Assembly: GCF_001905095.1 (NCBI RefSeq)
Contig: NZ_LWLS01000072.1
Coordinates: 283,786 to 347,785 of the forward strand
From: Micromonospora sp. CB01531
GTDB lineage: Bacteria; Actinomycetota; Actinomycetes; Mycobacteriales; Micromonosporaceae
Length of the DNA: 64,000 nt
Direction of reading: 5' to 3'
Shown: positions 1 to 8,469 of the stretch, one piece after another
Layout of the letters: each line of letters begins with the position of its first letter
Numbering within the stretch: the first letter of the stretch is position 1
Position numbers and translations under genes: made by a program
The notes under the pieces: model-generated
The model's database searches: none
Seen by the model: only the letters and a program-made list of their open reading frames with translations
What the model was told of the DNA's origin: nothing

Positions 1-183
1 GGACGGCACGCGTACGAGCTGTGGGAGGGCGCCGGGCTGCTCGGGCCGGCCGGGGACCTGCTCTGTCGCCGGGTCCGCCAGGTGCTGCGCCGCTTCGCCG
101 GCCACGCCGTCACCGTCGACGTGGCCATGGTGGACTTCGCCGGCGCCCGGCTGGTCGCGTCCTCAGGCCGGTGGGTCGCGTGA
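1..183 (+). CDS. C-terminal end of a cobalamin-operon protein, possibly CbiD (partial)
   Basis: Frame 1 is open from the left edge and ends in TGA, giving the last 60 residues of a protein whose start lies outside the window. The tail contains VDVAMVDFAGARLV and has the codon use of its neighbours. The next gene starts with a GTG that overlaps this stop codon (GTGA), so the two are translationally coupled in the same B12 operon. CbiG and CbiX downstream point to a cobalt-early pathway, in which the C1 methyltransferase CbiD is expected and is otherwise missing here. The CbiD call rests on that context only. The fragment is too short to recognise a fold. Confidence 0.5.
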   Translation, partial: GRHAYELWEGAGLLGPAGDLLCRRVRQVLRRFAGHAVTVDVAMVDFAGARLVASSGRWVA

Positions 184-1445
184 CCGCCCGAGTGTCCTCG
201 CCACTGCCCGTCCCCGGCGGGGCGGCCGTCACGGTGGTCGGCGTCGACGCCGCCGCCCGGCCGGCGTACCCCGGGCTCGCCGACGTGCTGGCCGACGCCG
301 GGCTGGTCGTCGGGGCGGCCCGGCACCTGGCCGCCGCGCCGGTGCCACCCGGCTGCCCCACCGTCACCCTCGGCCCGCTCGAACCAGCGGTGCGCCGGCT
401 CGCCGCGGCCGTCGCCGCCAGCACCCCGGCCGTCGTGCTGGCCAGCGGCGATCCCGGGTTCTTCGGCATCGTCCGCCGGCTCCGGGCGGCCGGCCTCCCG
501 GTCCGCGTGCGGCCCGCCGTGTCCAGCGTCGCAGCCGCGTTCGCCCGGGCCGGGCTGCCCTGGGACGCCGCCGCCGTGGTCAGCGCGCACGGACGCGACC
601 TACGACCCGCGCTCAATGCCTGCCGGGCGCTGCCCGCCGTCGCGGTGCTCACCGCCCCCGGCGCCGGGGCGGCCGAGATCGGCGCCGGGCTGGCCGGCTG
701 GACCCGCCGCCTGGTCGTGGCCGAGCACCTCGGCACCCCGGACGAACGAATCACCTGGACCACCCCGGCGGAGGCCGCCGCCACGACCTGGGCCGACCCG
801 CACGTCGTGCTCAGCCTCGCCCGAGCCGACGCCGACCCTGGGCGCGGGCGGCGCGCGGACAACCAGCCCGCGGCCCCGCCCGCCGAGGGATGGGCGCTGC
901 CCGAGTCGGCGTACGCCCACCGCGCTTCCATGATCACGAAGGTGGAGGTGCGGGCCCTCGTGGTGGCCCGGCTGCGTCCCCGCCTCGGCCGGCTGGTCTG
1001 GGACGTCGGCGCCGGCAGCGGCTCGGTCGGCATCGAGTGCGCCCTGCTCGGCGCAGCGGTCATCGCCGTCGAACGGGAACCGGACGCGCCGATCCGGGCC
1101 AACGCCGCCCGGCACGGCGTCGACGTCCGGGTGGTGGCCGGCGCCGCCCCGGCCGCCCTGGACGGCCTGCCCGACCCGGACGCCGTCTTCGTCGGCGGGG
1201 GCGGCACCGCCGTGCTCGCCGCGGCGGCCGCCCGCCGCCCGTCCCGGGTGGTGGCCACCCTCGCCGCCCTCGACCGGGTCGCCCCGGCCGTCCACCTGCT
1301 GCGCGACGCCGGATACGCGGTCGAGGGCAGCCAGCTCGCCGCCGCCCGCCTCGCCGACCTGCCCGGCGGCTCGCTGCGCCTGGCCGCCACCAACCCGGTC
1401 GTCGTGCTCACCGGAGAAGCGCCGTCCACCTGGGGGAATCCATGA
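180..1445 (+). CDS. cobL: Precorrin-6Y C5,15-methyltransferase (decarboxylating), CbiE-CbiT fusion
   Basis: A 421-residue two-domain enzyme of corrin ring synthesis. Residues 1-200 match a CbiE-type tetrapyrrole methylase (PAVSSVAAAFARAGLPW and the SGDPGFFG loop). Residues 230-421 are the CbiT half, with the SAM-binding motif DVGAGSGSVGIE near 275-286. It methylates C5 and C15 and removes the acetate carboxyl of ring C. The GTG start overlaps the previous stop. A longer upstream reading exists in the same frame but is low-complexity Arg/Pro sequence that would overlap the preceding gene. The length agrees with fused CobL proteins (about 400-430 residues). Confidence 0.93.
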   Translation: MTARVSSPLPVPGGAAVTVVGVDAAARPAYPGLADVLADAGLVVGAARHLAAAPVPPGCPTVTLGPLEPAVRRLAAAVAASTPAVVLASGDPGFFGIVRRLRAAGLPVRVRPAVSSVAAAFARAGLPWDAAAVVSAHGRDLRPALNACRALPAVAVLTAPGAGAAEIGAGLAGWTRRLVVAEHLGTPDERITWTTPAEAAATTWADPHVVLSLARADADPGRGRRADNQPAAPPAEGWALPESAYAHRASMITKVEVRALVVARLRPRLGRLVWDVGAGSGSVGIECALLGAAVIAVEREPDAPIRANAARHGVDVRVVAGAAPAALDGLPDPDAVFVGGGGTAVLAAAAARRPSRVVATLAALDRVAPAVHLLRDAGYAVEGSQLAAARLADLPGGSLRLAATNPVVVLTGEAPSTWGNP

Positions 1446-3130
1446 CCACGATCGGACTCGTCGCGGCCACCGCCGCCGGCCGCCGGCACGCCGGCACCCT
1501 CGCCGCCGCATGGCCGCACGCCCGGCCCGTCGAGGCGGAGACCACCGCCGAGGCGCTGCGGGCCGCCTGGGCGGAGTGCGACGCGGTGGTGGCGTTCCTG
1601 GCCACCGGCGCGGTGGTCCGGATCCTCGCCCCGCTGCTCGGCGACAAGCGCACCGACCCGGCCGTGGTGGTGGTCGACGAGGCGGCCCGGCACGCCGTGG
1701 CGCTGCTCGGCGGGCACGCCGGCGGCGCCAACGCGCTCGCCGCCGAGGTCGGCGCGCTGCTGGACGCCCGGCCGGTGGTCACCACCGCCACCGACGCGGT
1801 CGGCCTGCCCGGGCTGGACACCCTCGGCTGGCCGGTGGAGGGCGCGGTGGCCGCGGTGTCCCGGGCGCTCCTCGACGGCGCGCCGGTCCGGCTGGTCGCC
1901 GACGCCACCTGGCCGCTGCCCGCCCTGCCGGACAACGTCCACGTCGACGAGGGAACCGGCGCGGGCGGCTGGCGGATCCTGGTCACCGACCGGATCGTCC
2001 CGCTCGACGAGCGGACCGTGGTGCTGCGGCCCCCGTCCCTGGTCGCCGGGATCGGGTCCAGCCGGGGCGTAGCGGCCGCCGAGGTGACCGGCCTGCTGCG
2101 CCGGGCCCTCGCCGACGCCGGCCTGAGCGCGGCCAGCCTGCGCTGCCTGGCCAGCGTGGACGTCAAGGCCGACGAGGCGGGCATCCGGGCCACCGCCGAG
2201 GCGTACGGCGTACCCCTGGCGACCTGGCCGGCGGCGGAGCTGGCGGCGGTCGACGTGCCGCACCCCAGCGAGGTGGTCCGCGCCGCGGTCGGCACGCCGA
2301 GCGTCGCGGAGGCCGCCGCGCTGCGCGGCGGCGGGACCCTGCTGGTGCCCAAGACCGCCTCGGCGATGGCCACCGTCGCGATCGCCCGGCACGCCCCGCG
2401 CGGCCGCCTCGCGCTCGTCGGACTCGGCCCCGGCGCGGCCGACCTGCGCACCCCGCGCGCGGTCGCCGAGCTGCGCCGGGCCGCCGTGGTCGTCGGCCTC
2501 GACCAGTACGTCGACCAGATCCGCGACCTGCTCCGCCCCGGCACCCGGGTGCTGGCCAGCGGCCTCGGGGCGGAGGAGCAGCGGGCCCGGACCGCCGTCG
2601 CCGAGGCCACCGCCGGCCACGCCGTCGCCCTGGTCGGCTCCGGCGACGCCGGGGTGTACGCGATGGCCAGCCCCGCCCTGGACCACGCCGACCACCGGAT
2701 CGACGTGGTCGGGGTGCCCGGCGTCACCGCCGGAATCGCCGCGTCCGCCCTGCTCGGCGCGCCGCTCGGGCACGACCACGCCTACCTGAGCCTGTCCGAT
2801 CTGCACACCCCGTGGGCGGTGATCGCCCGCCGGGTGGCGGCCGCCGCCGAGGCGGACTTCGTGGCGGTGCTCTACAACCCGCGCAGCCGGGCCCGGGACT
2901 GGCAGCTCGGGGCCGCGCTCGAGGCGTTCGCCGCGCACCGCCCGCCGCACACCCCGGTCGGCGTGGTACGCCACGCCAGCCGGCCCGGCGAACGCGTCCA
3001 CCTGGCCACCCTCGCCACCCTCGATCCCACCCTGGTCGACATGTACAGCGTGGTCGTCGTCGGCAGCTCGCAGACCCGGGTGGTCGCCGGCCGGATGGTC
3101 ACGCCCCGGGGCTACCGGTGGCGGGAGTGA
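1442..3130 (+). CDS. CbiG-CobJ fusion: cobalt-precorrin-5A hydrolase / precorrin-3B C17-methyltransferase
   Basis: A 562-residue fusion. The first about 310 residues are CbiG-like: the N-terminal part (ATGAVVRILAPLL, LLGGHAGGAN) followed by the CbiG C-terminal domain (GIGSSRGVAAAEV, ASVDVKADEAG). From about residue 320 a CobJ/CbiH methylase begins (LVGLGPGAADLRTP) and continues through VGSGDAGVYAMASP and LYNPRSRARDWQ. The enzyme would contract the ring at C17/C20 and open the lactone. The ATG overlaps the cobL stop (ATGA), so expression is coupled. CbiG-CobJ fusions are known in actinobacteria. The presence of CbiG argues for the cobalt-early branch or a hybrid of the two routes. Confidence 0.92.
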   Translation: MTTIGLVAATAAGRRHAGTLAAAWPHARPVEAETTAEALRAAWAECDAVVAFLATGAVVRILAPLLGDKRTDPAVVVVDEAARHAVALLGGHAGGANALAAEVGALLDARPVVTTATDAVGLPGLDTLGWPVEGAVAAVSRALLDGAPVRLVADATWPLPALPDNVHVDEGTGAGGWRILVTDRIVPLDERTVVLRPPSLVAGIGSSRGVAAAEVTGLLRRALADAGLSAASLRCLASVDVKADEAGIRATAEAYGVPLATWPAAELAAVDVPHPSEVVRAAVGTPSVAEAAALRGGGTLLVPKTASAMATVAIARHAPRGRLALVGLGPGAADLRTPRAVAELRRAAVVVGLDQYVDQIRDLLRPGTRVLASGLGAEEQRARTAVAEATAGHAVALVGSGDAGVYAMASPALDHADHRIDVVGVPGVTAGIAASALLGAPLGHDHAYLSLSDLHTPWAVIARRVAAAAEADFVAVLYNPRSRARDWQLGAALEAFAAHRPPHTPVGVVRHASRPGERVHLATLATLDPTLVDMYSVVVVGSSQTRVVAGRMVTPRGYRWRE

Positions 3131-3321
3131 CCCCGGCCCGGGTGACCGTCGCCGCCTGCCAGGGCTGCGGCGCCTGCCTGCTCACCTGCCCGGTGCACGC
3201 CATCCGCCCGACCCCCGGCGGCCTGCGGGTCACCGACCGCTGCACCGGCTGCCTGGAGTGCCTGGAGATCTGTCCCGTGGACGCCATCCGCGTCGAACCC
3301 CGACCTGGAGGAGAGCGATGA
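3127..3321 (+). CDS. Small 2[4Fe-4S] ferredoxin in the cobalamin operon
   Basis: A 64-residue protein with two classical iron-sulfur motifs, CQGCGACLLTCP and CTGCLECLEICP, each ending in Cys-Pro as in bacterial 8Fe ferredoxins. The GTG start overlaps the stop of the CbiG-CobJ gene (GTGA), and its own stop overlaps the ATG of the next gene. It is therefore embedded in the B12 operon and probably supplies electrons to one of its redox steps or to the Fe-S centre of CbiX. The partner is inferred from position only. Confidence 0.9.
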   Translation: MTPARVTVAACQGCGACLLTCPVHAIRPTPGGLRVTDRCTGCLECLEICPVDAIRVEPRPGGER

Positions 3322-3920
3322 CCCTGACCGCCAGGGTGGTGCACCCGATCGAGGCGGAGTCCTACCGGATCCTGCGCGAGCGGGTCGACCTGTCCCACCT
3401 GCCGCCGCTGACCCGGGCGGTCACCGAGCGGGCGGTGCACGCCAGCGCCGACCTCGACTACGTCACCGATCTGGTCTGCGCCGAGGACACGCTCGCCGCC
3501 GGGCTGGCCGCGCTGCGGGCCGGGGCGCCGATCGTCACCGACGTGTGGATGGTCGCCGCCGGGATCACCCGGGCCGGGCGGGACCCGGTCTGCCCGGTCG
3601 CCGAACCGGCCGCCGCGGACCTGGCCCGCACCGCCGGCCTCACCCGGTCGGCGGCGGCGGTGCGGATCGCGTACGAGCGCGTCGGCCCCGGCGCGGTCTG
3701 GGTGGTCGGCTGCGCCCCGACCGCGCTGGTGGAACTGATCGACCTGGCCGCTGCGCCGGCGCTGGTGATCGGGCTGCCGGTCGGGTTCGTCGGGGCTGCC
3801 GAGTCCAAGGCGGCGCTGCGGGCCAGCGGCCTGCCCGCCGTGTCCAACGTGGGGGAGAAGGGCGGCTCGGCGGTCGCCGCCGCCGCCCTCAACGCCCTGC
3901 TGTACCTGGAGGAAGAGTGA
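3318..3920 (+). CDS. cobH: Precorrin-8X methylmutase (CobH/CbiC)
   Basis: A 200-residue enzyme that moves the C11 methyl group to C12 to give hydrogenobyrinate or its cobalt form. The start HPIEAESYRILRER is diagnostic. The interior has VTDVWMVAAGI and the family end SNVGEKGGSAVAAAALNALL. The length equals the usual family size (about 200-220). The ATG lies 7 bases after a strong GGAGGAGAG ribosome site and overlaps the ferredoxin stop. It reads into the next gene through a GTGA overlap. Confidence 0.95.
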   Translation: MTLTARVVHPIEAESYRILRERVDLSHLPPLTRAVTERAVHASADLDYVTDLVCAEDTLAAGLAALRAGAPIVTDVWMVAAGITRAGRDPVCPVAEPAAADLARTAGLTRSAAAVRIAYERVGPGAVWVVGCAPTALVELIDLAAAPALVIGLPVGFVGAAESKAALRASGLPAVSNVGEKGGSAVAAAALNALLYLEEE

Positions 3921-5560
3921 ACGACCGTACCCCGCTGCTGATCGTCGGGCACGGCACCCGCAGTGCGGCCGGTGTCGCCCAGTTCGCCGCGCTCGTCGAC
4001 CGGATCCGCCGCCGGGGCACGGTCGACGACGTCGACGGCGGGTTCATCGAGCTGTCCCGCCCGCCGCTCACCGACGCGGTCGGCGCGTTGGCCGGCCGGG
4101 GACACCGGCACCTGGTCGCGCTGCCCCTGGTGCTGGCCGCCGCCGGGCACGGCAAGGGCGACATCCCCGCCGCCCTGGCCCGGGAGAAAGGGCGCCACCC
4201 CGGCCTGCGGTACGCGTACGGCCGGCCGCTCGGGCCGCACCCGCTGCTGCACGACACCCTGGCCGAGCGGATCGACGCGGCGCTGGCCGGCGCCGACCGG
4301 GCCGGCACGTGGATCGCCCTGATCGGCCGCGGCTCCACCGATCCAGACGCCAACGCCGAGGTCGCCAAGGTGGCCCGGCTGCTCTGGGAGGGCCGCGGCT
4401 ACGCCGGCGTCGAACCGGGGTTCATCTCGCTGGCCGAGCCGTCCGTGCCGGCCGTGCTGGAACGGCTGCGCCGGCTCGGCGCCCGCCGGATCGTGGTCGC
4501 CCCGTACTTCCTCTTCGCCGGGGTGCTCCCGGACCGGATCGCGGCGCGGTCCCGGGAGTTCGCCGTCGACCACCCGGGGCTGGACGTGCGCGTCGCCGAC
4601 CTGATCGGCGACTGCGACGCCCTCGCGGACCTGGTGCTGGAACGGCACGCCGAGGCGCTGCGCGGGGACATCCGGATGAACTGCGACACCTGCGCGTACC
4701 GGGTGACGTTGCCCGGGTTCGTCGACAAGGTGGGCCGGCCGCAGACCCCGCACCACCACCCCGACGACCCGGCCGACGGGTCCGGCCACCACCACCATCA
4801 CCACCACGGCGACCACCGGCACGAGCCGGCGCTGCGGCCCGGCCAGGTCGCCGTCGTGGGCGGCGGCCCCGGCCCCGACGACCTGATCACCGTACGCGGG
4901 CAGGCGCTGCTCGACGCCGCGGACGTGGTGGTGGCCGACCGGCTCGCCCCGGCCGGGCTGGTGCGCCGGCTGCGTCCCGGCGTGCTGGTGGTGGACGCCG
5001 CCAAGGTGCCGCGCGGGCCGGCGATGGCGCAGGACACCATCAACGCCATGCTGATCGCGCACGCCCGGGCCGGCAGGCGGGTGGTCCGCCTCAAGGGCGG
5101 CGACCCGTACGTCTTCGGTCGCGGTCACGAGGAGGTGCTGGCCTGCGCGGCAGCCGGGGTGGAGACCGTGCTGGTGCCCGGGGTGAGCAGCGCGGTCGCC
5201 GCTCCGGCCCTGGCCGGGGTGCCGGTGACTCATCGCGGGGTGGCGCACGACGTCACCGTGGTCTCCGGGCACCTGCCGCCCGGGCACCCGGACTCCCTGG
5301 TGGACTGGGCGGCGCTGGCCCGCGCCCGGGGCACGGTGGTGCTGCTCATGGCGGTGGAGAACATCGCGAAGATCGCGGCGGTGCTGGTCGAGCACGGCCG
5401 GGCTCCGGACACCCCGGTGCTGATGGTCCGGGACGCCGGGCAGCCCGGCCAGCGGAGCTGGTCGTTGCGGCTGGACGAGGTGGGCGGGCTCGCCGCGCGG
5501 GTGGACGTCACGCCGCCGGCGGTGTTCGTCGTCGGTCCGGTCGTCGGCCTGCGCGGCTGA
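3917..5560 (+). CDS. CbiX-type sirohydrochlorin cobaltochelatase fused to uroporphyrinogen-III C-methyltransferase
   Basis: A 547-residue fusion. Residues 1-270 are a long CbiX chelatase with two repeats: LLIVGHGTRSAAG at the start and VVAPYFLFAGVLPDRI in the second half. It ends in the MNCDTC motif at 254-259, which fits the MXCXXC iron-sulfur site known from long CbiX proteins. A His/Asp-rich linker follows at about 276-301. Residues 309-547 are a SUMT/CobA methylase (VGGGPGPDDLITVRG, LKGGDPYVFGRGHEE). One chain could thus turn uroporphyrinogen III into precorrin-2 and later insert cobalt; the oxidation to sirohydrochlorin would need another enzyme. It is the last gene of the operon; a strong hairpin follows the stop. 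Confidence 0.93.
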   Translation: MNDRTPLLIVGHGTRSAAGVAQFAALVDRIRRRGTVDDVDGGFIELSRPPLTDAVGALAGRGHRHLVALPLVLAAAGHGKGDIPAALAREKGRHPGLRYAYGRPLGPHPLLHDTLAERIDAALAGADRAGTWIALIGRGSTDPDANAEVAKVARLLWEGRGYAGVEPGFISLAEPSVPAVLERLRRLGARRIVVAPYFLFAGVLPDRIAARSREFAVDHPGLDVRVADLIGDCDALADLVLERHAEALRGDIRMNCDTCAYRVTLPGFVDKVGRPQTPHHHPDDPADGSGHHHHHHHGDHRHEPALRPGQVAVVGGGPGPDDLITVRGQALLDAADVVVADRLAPAGLVRRLRPGVLVVDAAKVPRGPAMAQDTINAMLIAHARAGRRVVRLKGGDPYVFGRGHEEVLACAAAGVETVLVPGVSSAVAAPALAGVPVTHRGVAHDVTVVSGHLPPGHPDSLVDWAALARARGTVVLLMAVENIAKIAAVLVEHGRAPDTPVLMVRDAGQPGQRSWSLRLDEVGGLAARVDVTPPAVFVVGPVVGLRG

Positions 5561-5569
5561 TCGCCGGGC

Positions 5570-5602
5570 CGGCCGGCCCGGTTCCGTAGTCCGGGCCGGC
5601 CG
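5570..5602. terminator. Hairpin between convergent B12 operon and crcB genes
   Basis: The 12-base arm CGGCCGGCCCGG (5570-5581) pairs perfectly with 5591-5602 around a 9-base loop. It sits 10 bases after the CbiX-SUMT stop and 32 bases before the crcB stop on the other strand, so it can serve both. There is no U-tract, which is usual for actinobacterial terminators. Confidence 0.7.
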
Positions 5603-5634
5603 CCCCAGATGCGGACGGGCAGTGCCGACGGGGG

Positions 5635-5997
5635 TCAGCCGGTGAATGCGCGGGCGAGCGCGTACCCCAGGCTGGCCGCGCCCAGCCCGGCGACCACGCT
5701 GGCCAGCACGTTCGCCACGGCGTGGAAGCGGGCACCGTCCCGGGTCAGCCGCAGCGTCTCGTAGCTGAGCGTGGACCAGGTGGTCAGCGCGCCGCAGAAG
5801 CCGGTACCGATCAGCGCGGTCACCGCCGGGTCCGCCGGCACCGCCACCACCGCGCCGAGGACCAGCGACCCGAACACATTGACGGTCAACGTGCCCCACG
5901 GGAAGGGGGAATCGTGCCGGGCCTGCACCGCCCGGTCGGTCAGGTAACGCAATGGAGCGCCGAGCGCGGCTCCGATCGCGATCAGCAGGACGGTCAT
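5635..5997 (-). CDS. crcB: Fluoride exporter CrcB/Fluc, short subunit
   Basis: A 120-residue membrane protein of the Fluc fluoride channel family. Four hydrophobic segments are visible, with GAALGAPLRYLTDRAV at the N-terminus and the family signature GALTTWSTLSYE in the third helix region. The ATG overlaps the stop of the upstream crcB copy (ATGA), so the two are co-translated. Twin crcB genes usually make a heterodimeric channel, in contrast to single-gene homodimers. The partner has the canonical Thr-Phe pair where this copy has Thr-Trp. Confidence 0.93.
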   Translation of the reverse strand: MTVLLIAIGAALGAPLRYLTDRAVQARHDSPFPWGTLTVNVFGSLVLGAVVAVPADPAVTALIGTGFCGALTTWSTLSYETLRLTRDGARFHAVANVLASVVAGLGAASLGYALARAFTG

Positions 5998-6476
5998 CGC
6001 GCCTCCCCGGCACCGGCCCGGGCCAGCACCCGGCCGGCCAGCGCGTCCCCCAGCCAGACGGCCAGGAGCGCCCCGACCAGGGTCGCCGCCAGGTAGGCCA
6101 GCGCGGTGCCCGGTGCCCCGGCGGCCACCGCCCGCTGCACGTCCACCACGTAGGTGGAGAACGTGGTGTAGCCGCCCAGCACGCCGACGCCGAGAAACGG
6201 CCGGACCAGCGGGCCGGCCGGGCGGGCGGTGAGCACCGCCATCAGCACGCCGATCAGCAGGCAGCCGGTGACGTTGACGCCGAAGGTCGCCCACGGGAAG
6301 CCGGTGGGCGGGTGCGGGAAGGCCGCCTGGAGGCTTCCCCGGGCCAGCGCGCCGAGCACGCCCCCGGCCGCGATCGCGCCCAGCACGGCGGCAGGGTGGG
6401 CGGCCAGCTCCCCGCGGTCGGCGGTCACGTGCAGGTCGACATCCGGATCGACGCGGCGTTCGGGCGGTTGTGTCAC
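5994..6476 (-). CDS. crcB: Fluoride exporter CrcB/Fluc, long subunit
   Basis: A 160-residue member of the same family as the next gene in this two-gene operon. It has a hydrophilic N-terminal tail of about 30 residues, then GGVLGALARGSL, FPWATFGVNVTGC and GGYTTFSTYVVDVQ, which match the arginine, asparagine and TTFST positions of Fluc channels. The gene is transcribed leftward. The 141 bases to the divergent paaK start must hold both promoters. I looked there for a fluoride riboswitch and did not find a convincing one. Confidence 0.92.
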   Translation of the reverse strand: MTQPPERRVDPDVDLHVTADRGELAAHPAAVLGAIAAGGVLGALARGSLQAAFPHPPTGFPWATFGVNVTGCLLIGVLMAVLTARPAGPLVRPFLGVGVLGGYTTFSTYVVDVQRAVAAGAPGTALAYLAATLVGALLAVWLGDALAGRVLARAGAGEAR

Positions 6477-6617
6477 AGTTCCTCCCCACCAGGACGGGCA
6501 TCACTGGCAGGGACCGTTGGCGAGCCCCTGACCTGGCAGGACCCACGGTACGGGCGTACGGTGTGCGGCATCGCCCGGCACGCGGCGGCGTCGGGGCTTG
6601 TCGCGCAGGAGGCAACC

Positions 6618-7925
6618 GTGCAGGACCGCACCCCTCGTCCCGAGGAGCTGGAACCCGTCGAGCGGGTGTCCGTGGACGAGCTGCGGGCGGTGCAGTTGGA
6701 CCGGCTGCGCTGGTCGCTGCGGCACGCGTACGACAATGTGCCGCACTACCGCCGGGCCTTCGAGGCGGCCGGGGTCCATCCGGACGACCTGCGCGAGCTG
6801 GCCGACCTGGCCCGTTTCCCGTTCACCGGGAAGGCCGAGCTGCGGGAGAACTACCCGTTCGGGATGTTCGCGGTGCCCCGGGAGCGGATCGCCCGGCTGC
6901 ACGCCTCCTCCGGCACCACCGGCCGCCCCACCGTGGTCGGCTACACCCGCAACGACGTCAGCACGTGGGCGAAGCTGATGGCCCGTTCCATCCGGGCCGC
7001 CGGCGGACGCCCCGGCGACCGGGTGCACGTCGCCTACGGGTACGGGCTCTTCACCGGTGGGCTCGGCGCGCACTACGGCGCCGAGGAGCTGGGCTGCACG
7101 GTCATCCCGGTCTCCGGCGGGATGACCGAGCGGCAGGTGATGCTGATCCGCGACTTCGAGCCGGACGTCATCATGGTCACCCCCAGCTACCTGCTGGCGA
7201 TCGTGGACGAGATGGAACGCCAGGGCGTCGATCCGAGGTCCACCTCGCTGCAGGTCGGCATCTTCGGCGCCGAGCCGTGGACCGAGGACATGCGCCGGGA
7301 GATGGAGCAGCGCCTCGACATGCACGCGGTCGACATCTACGGCCTGTCCGAGGTGATGGGGCCCGGGGTGGCCGTCGAGTGCGTGGAGACCAAGGACGGC
7401 CTGCACCTGTGGGAGGACCACTTCTACCCGGAGATCATCGACCCGGTCAGCGGGGAGGTGCTGCCCGACGGTGAGCAGGGGGAGCTGGTGCTCACCTCGC
7501 TCACCAAGGAGGCCATGCCGGTGGTCCGCTACCGCACCCGCGACCTGACCCGGCTGCTGCCCGGCACCGCCCGGACGATGCGGCGGATCGAGAAGATCAC
7601 CGGCCGGACCGACGACATGATGATCGTCCGCGGGGTGAACGTGTTCCCCACCCAGATCGAGGAGCTGATCTTGCGTACGCCCGCGCTGTCGCCGCACTTC
7701 CAGTGCGTGCTGGACCGGCAGGGCCGGATGGACACCCTCACCGTCAAGGTGGAGCGGCGGGCCGGGGTGCCGGCCGACGAGGCGGAGCGGGCCGGGACGG
7801 CCCTGGTGCAGCAGGTCAAGGACACGATCGGGGTGAGCGTGGCGGTGCAGGTCGTCGAGCCCGACGGGGTGGAACGGTCGATGGGCAAGATGCGTCGGAT
7901 CGTCGACCAGCGGCGGGGGCGTTGA
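6618..7925 (+). CDS. paaK: Phenylacetate-CoA ligase
   Basis: A 435-residue AMP-forming ligase that activates phenylacetate or a related aryl acid to its CoA ester. Visible features are RFPFTGKAELRENYPFG, the phosphate-binding loop SSGTTGRPTVVGYT near residue 97, YGLSEVMGPGVA and the C-terminal RTDDMMIVRGVNVFPTQIE. All are typical of PaaK, and the length is standard. The GTG start follows an AGGAGG site with 5-base spacing. A reading that begins further upstream lacks family similarity. No other phenylacetate catabolic gene (paaA-E, paaG, paaZ) is in the window. Only a PaaI-like thioesterase follows, one base after the stop. Confidence 0.93.
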   Translation: MQDRTPRPEELEPVERVSVDELRAVQLDRLRWSLRHAYDNVPHYRRAFEAAGVHPDDLRELADLARFPFTGKAELRENYPFGMFAVPRERIARLHASSGTTGRPTVVGYTRNDVSTWAKLMARSIRAAGGRPGDRVHVAYGYGLFTGGLGAHYGAEELGCTVIPVSGGMTERQVMLIRDFEPDVIMVTPSYLLAIVDEMERQGVDPRSTSLQVGIFGAEPWTEDMRREMEQRLDMHAVDIYGLSEVMGPGVAVECVETKDGLHLWEDHFYPEIIDPVSGEVLPDGEQGELVLTSLTKEAMPVVRYRTRDLTRLLPGTARTMRRIEKITGRTDDMMIVRGVNVFPTQIEELILRTPALSPHFQCVLDRQGRMDTLTVKVERRAGVPADEAERAGTALVQQVKDTIGVSVAVQVVEPDGVERSMGKMRRIVDQRRGR

Positions 7926-7926
7926 G

Positions 7927-8355
7927 GTGGGGGAGCACGACGGCCGCACCGCGGCCCACGACATGTTCGACGCCGACGTGGCCTCCAAGGGGCTCGGCAT
8001 CGAGCTGGTCTCGGCCGGCGACGGCGCGGCGGTGGCCCGGATGCGGGTCACCGCGGCCATGCTGAACGGCCACGCGATTGGTCACGGCGGCTTCGTCTTC
8101 CTGCTCGCCGACACCGCGTTCGCGCTGGCCTGCAACAGCCACGGCCCGGCCACGGTGGCCGCCGGCGGCGAGATCAGCTTCCTCCGGCCGGTGCGCGAGG
8201 GCGACCTGCTGGAGGCTCGGGCCACCGAGCGGGTCCGCTACGGCCGCAGCGGCATCTACGACGTCACGGTCTGGCGGGACGGCGAGGTGGTCGCCGAGCT
8301 CCGCGGCCGCAGCCGCACCCTGTCCCGGGACGCGCGGGGCGGCGCGGCTGGCTGA
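7927..8355 (+). CDS. paaI: PaaI-type hot-dog acyl-CoA thioesterase
   Basis: A 142-residue single hot-dog domain protein. It has the PaaI signature GHAIGHGGFVFLLADTAFA, with the HGG turn and the acidic residue that positions the thioester, then the beta-strand region FLRPVREGDLLEA. It hydrolyses aryl-CoA esters and probably rescues CoA trapped by the ligase PaaK, whose gene ends one base before this GTG start. The ribosome site is the GAGG at the paaK stop, so translation is probably coupled. Confidence 0.9.
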   Translation: MGEHDGRTAAHDMFDADVASKGLGIELVSAGDGAAVARMRVTAAMLNGHAIGHGGFVFLLADTAFALACNSHGPATVAAGGEISFLRPVREGDLLEARATERVRYGRSGIYDVTVWRDGEVVAELRGRSRTLSRDARGGAAG

Positions 8356-8469
8356 GCCCGCGGCGCCCCCACCCGGATTGCGGACCCCCGCCCAAAGTCG
8401 AGTCCCTGGGCTGACCTTCCACCGGCGCGGCTGCCCGATCTGCCGGTGGCCCGGCAGCACGATGAACCG

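Noticed and set aside
110..3001. Very long antisense open frame over the B12 operon
   Set aside because: It lies fully opposite well-supported genes and has the low-complexity Arg/Gly/Pro composition typical of antisense frames in GC-rich DNA.
4741..4821. His-rich stretch that could be an artificial tag
   Set aside because: Long CbiX proteins naturally have such His/Asp-rich segments after the Fe-S motif, and codon use is native.
6477..6617. Possible fluoride riboswitch upstream of the twin crcB genes
   Set aside because: The minus strand has GATGCCC and CGCC-like pieces, but order and spacing do not match the crcB motif.
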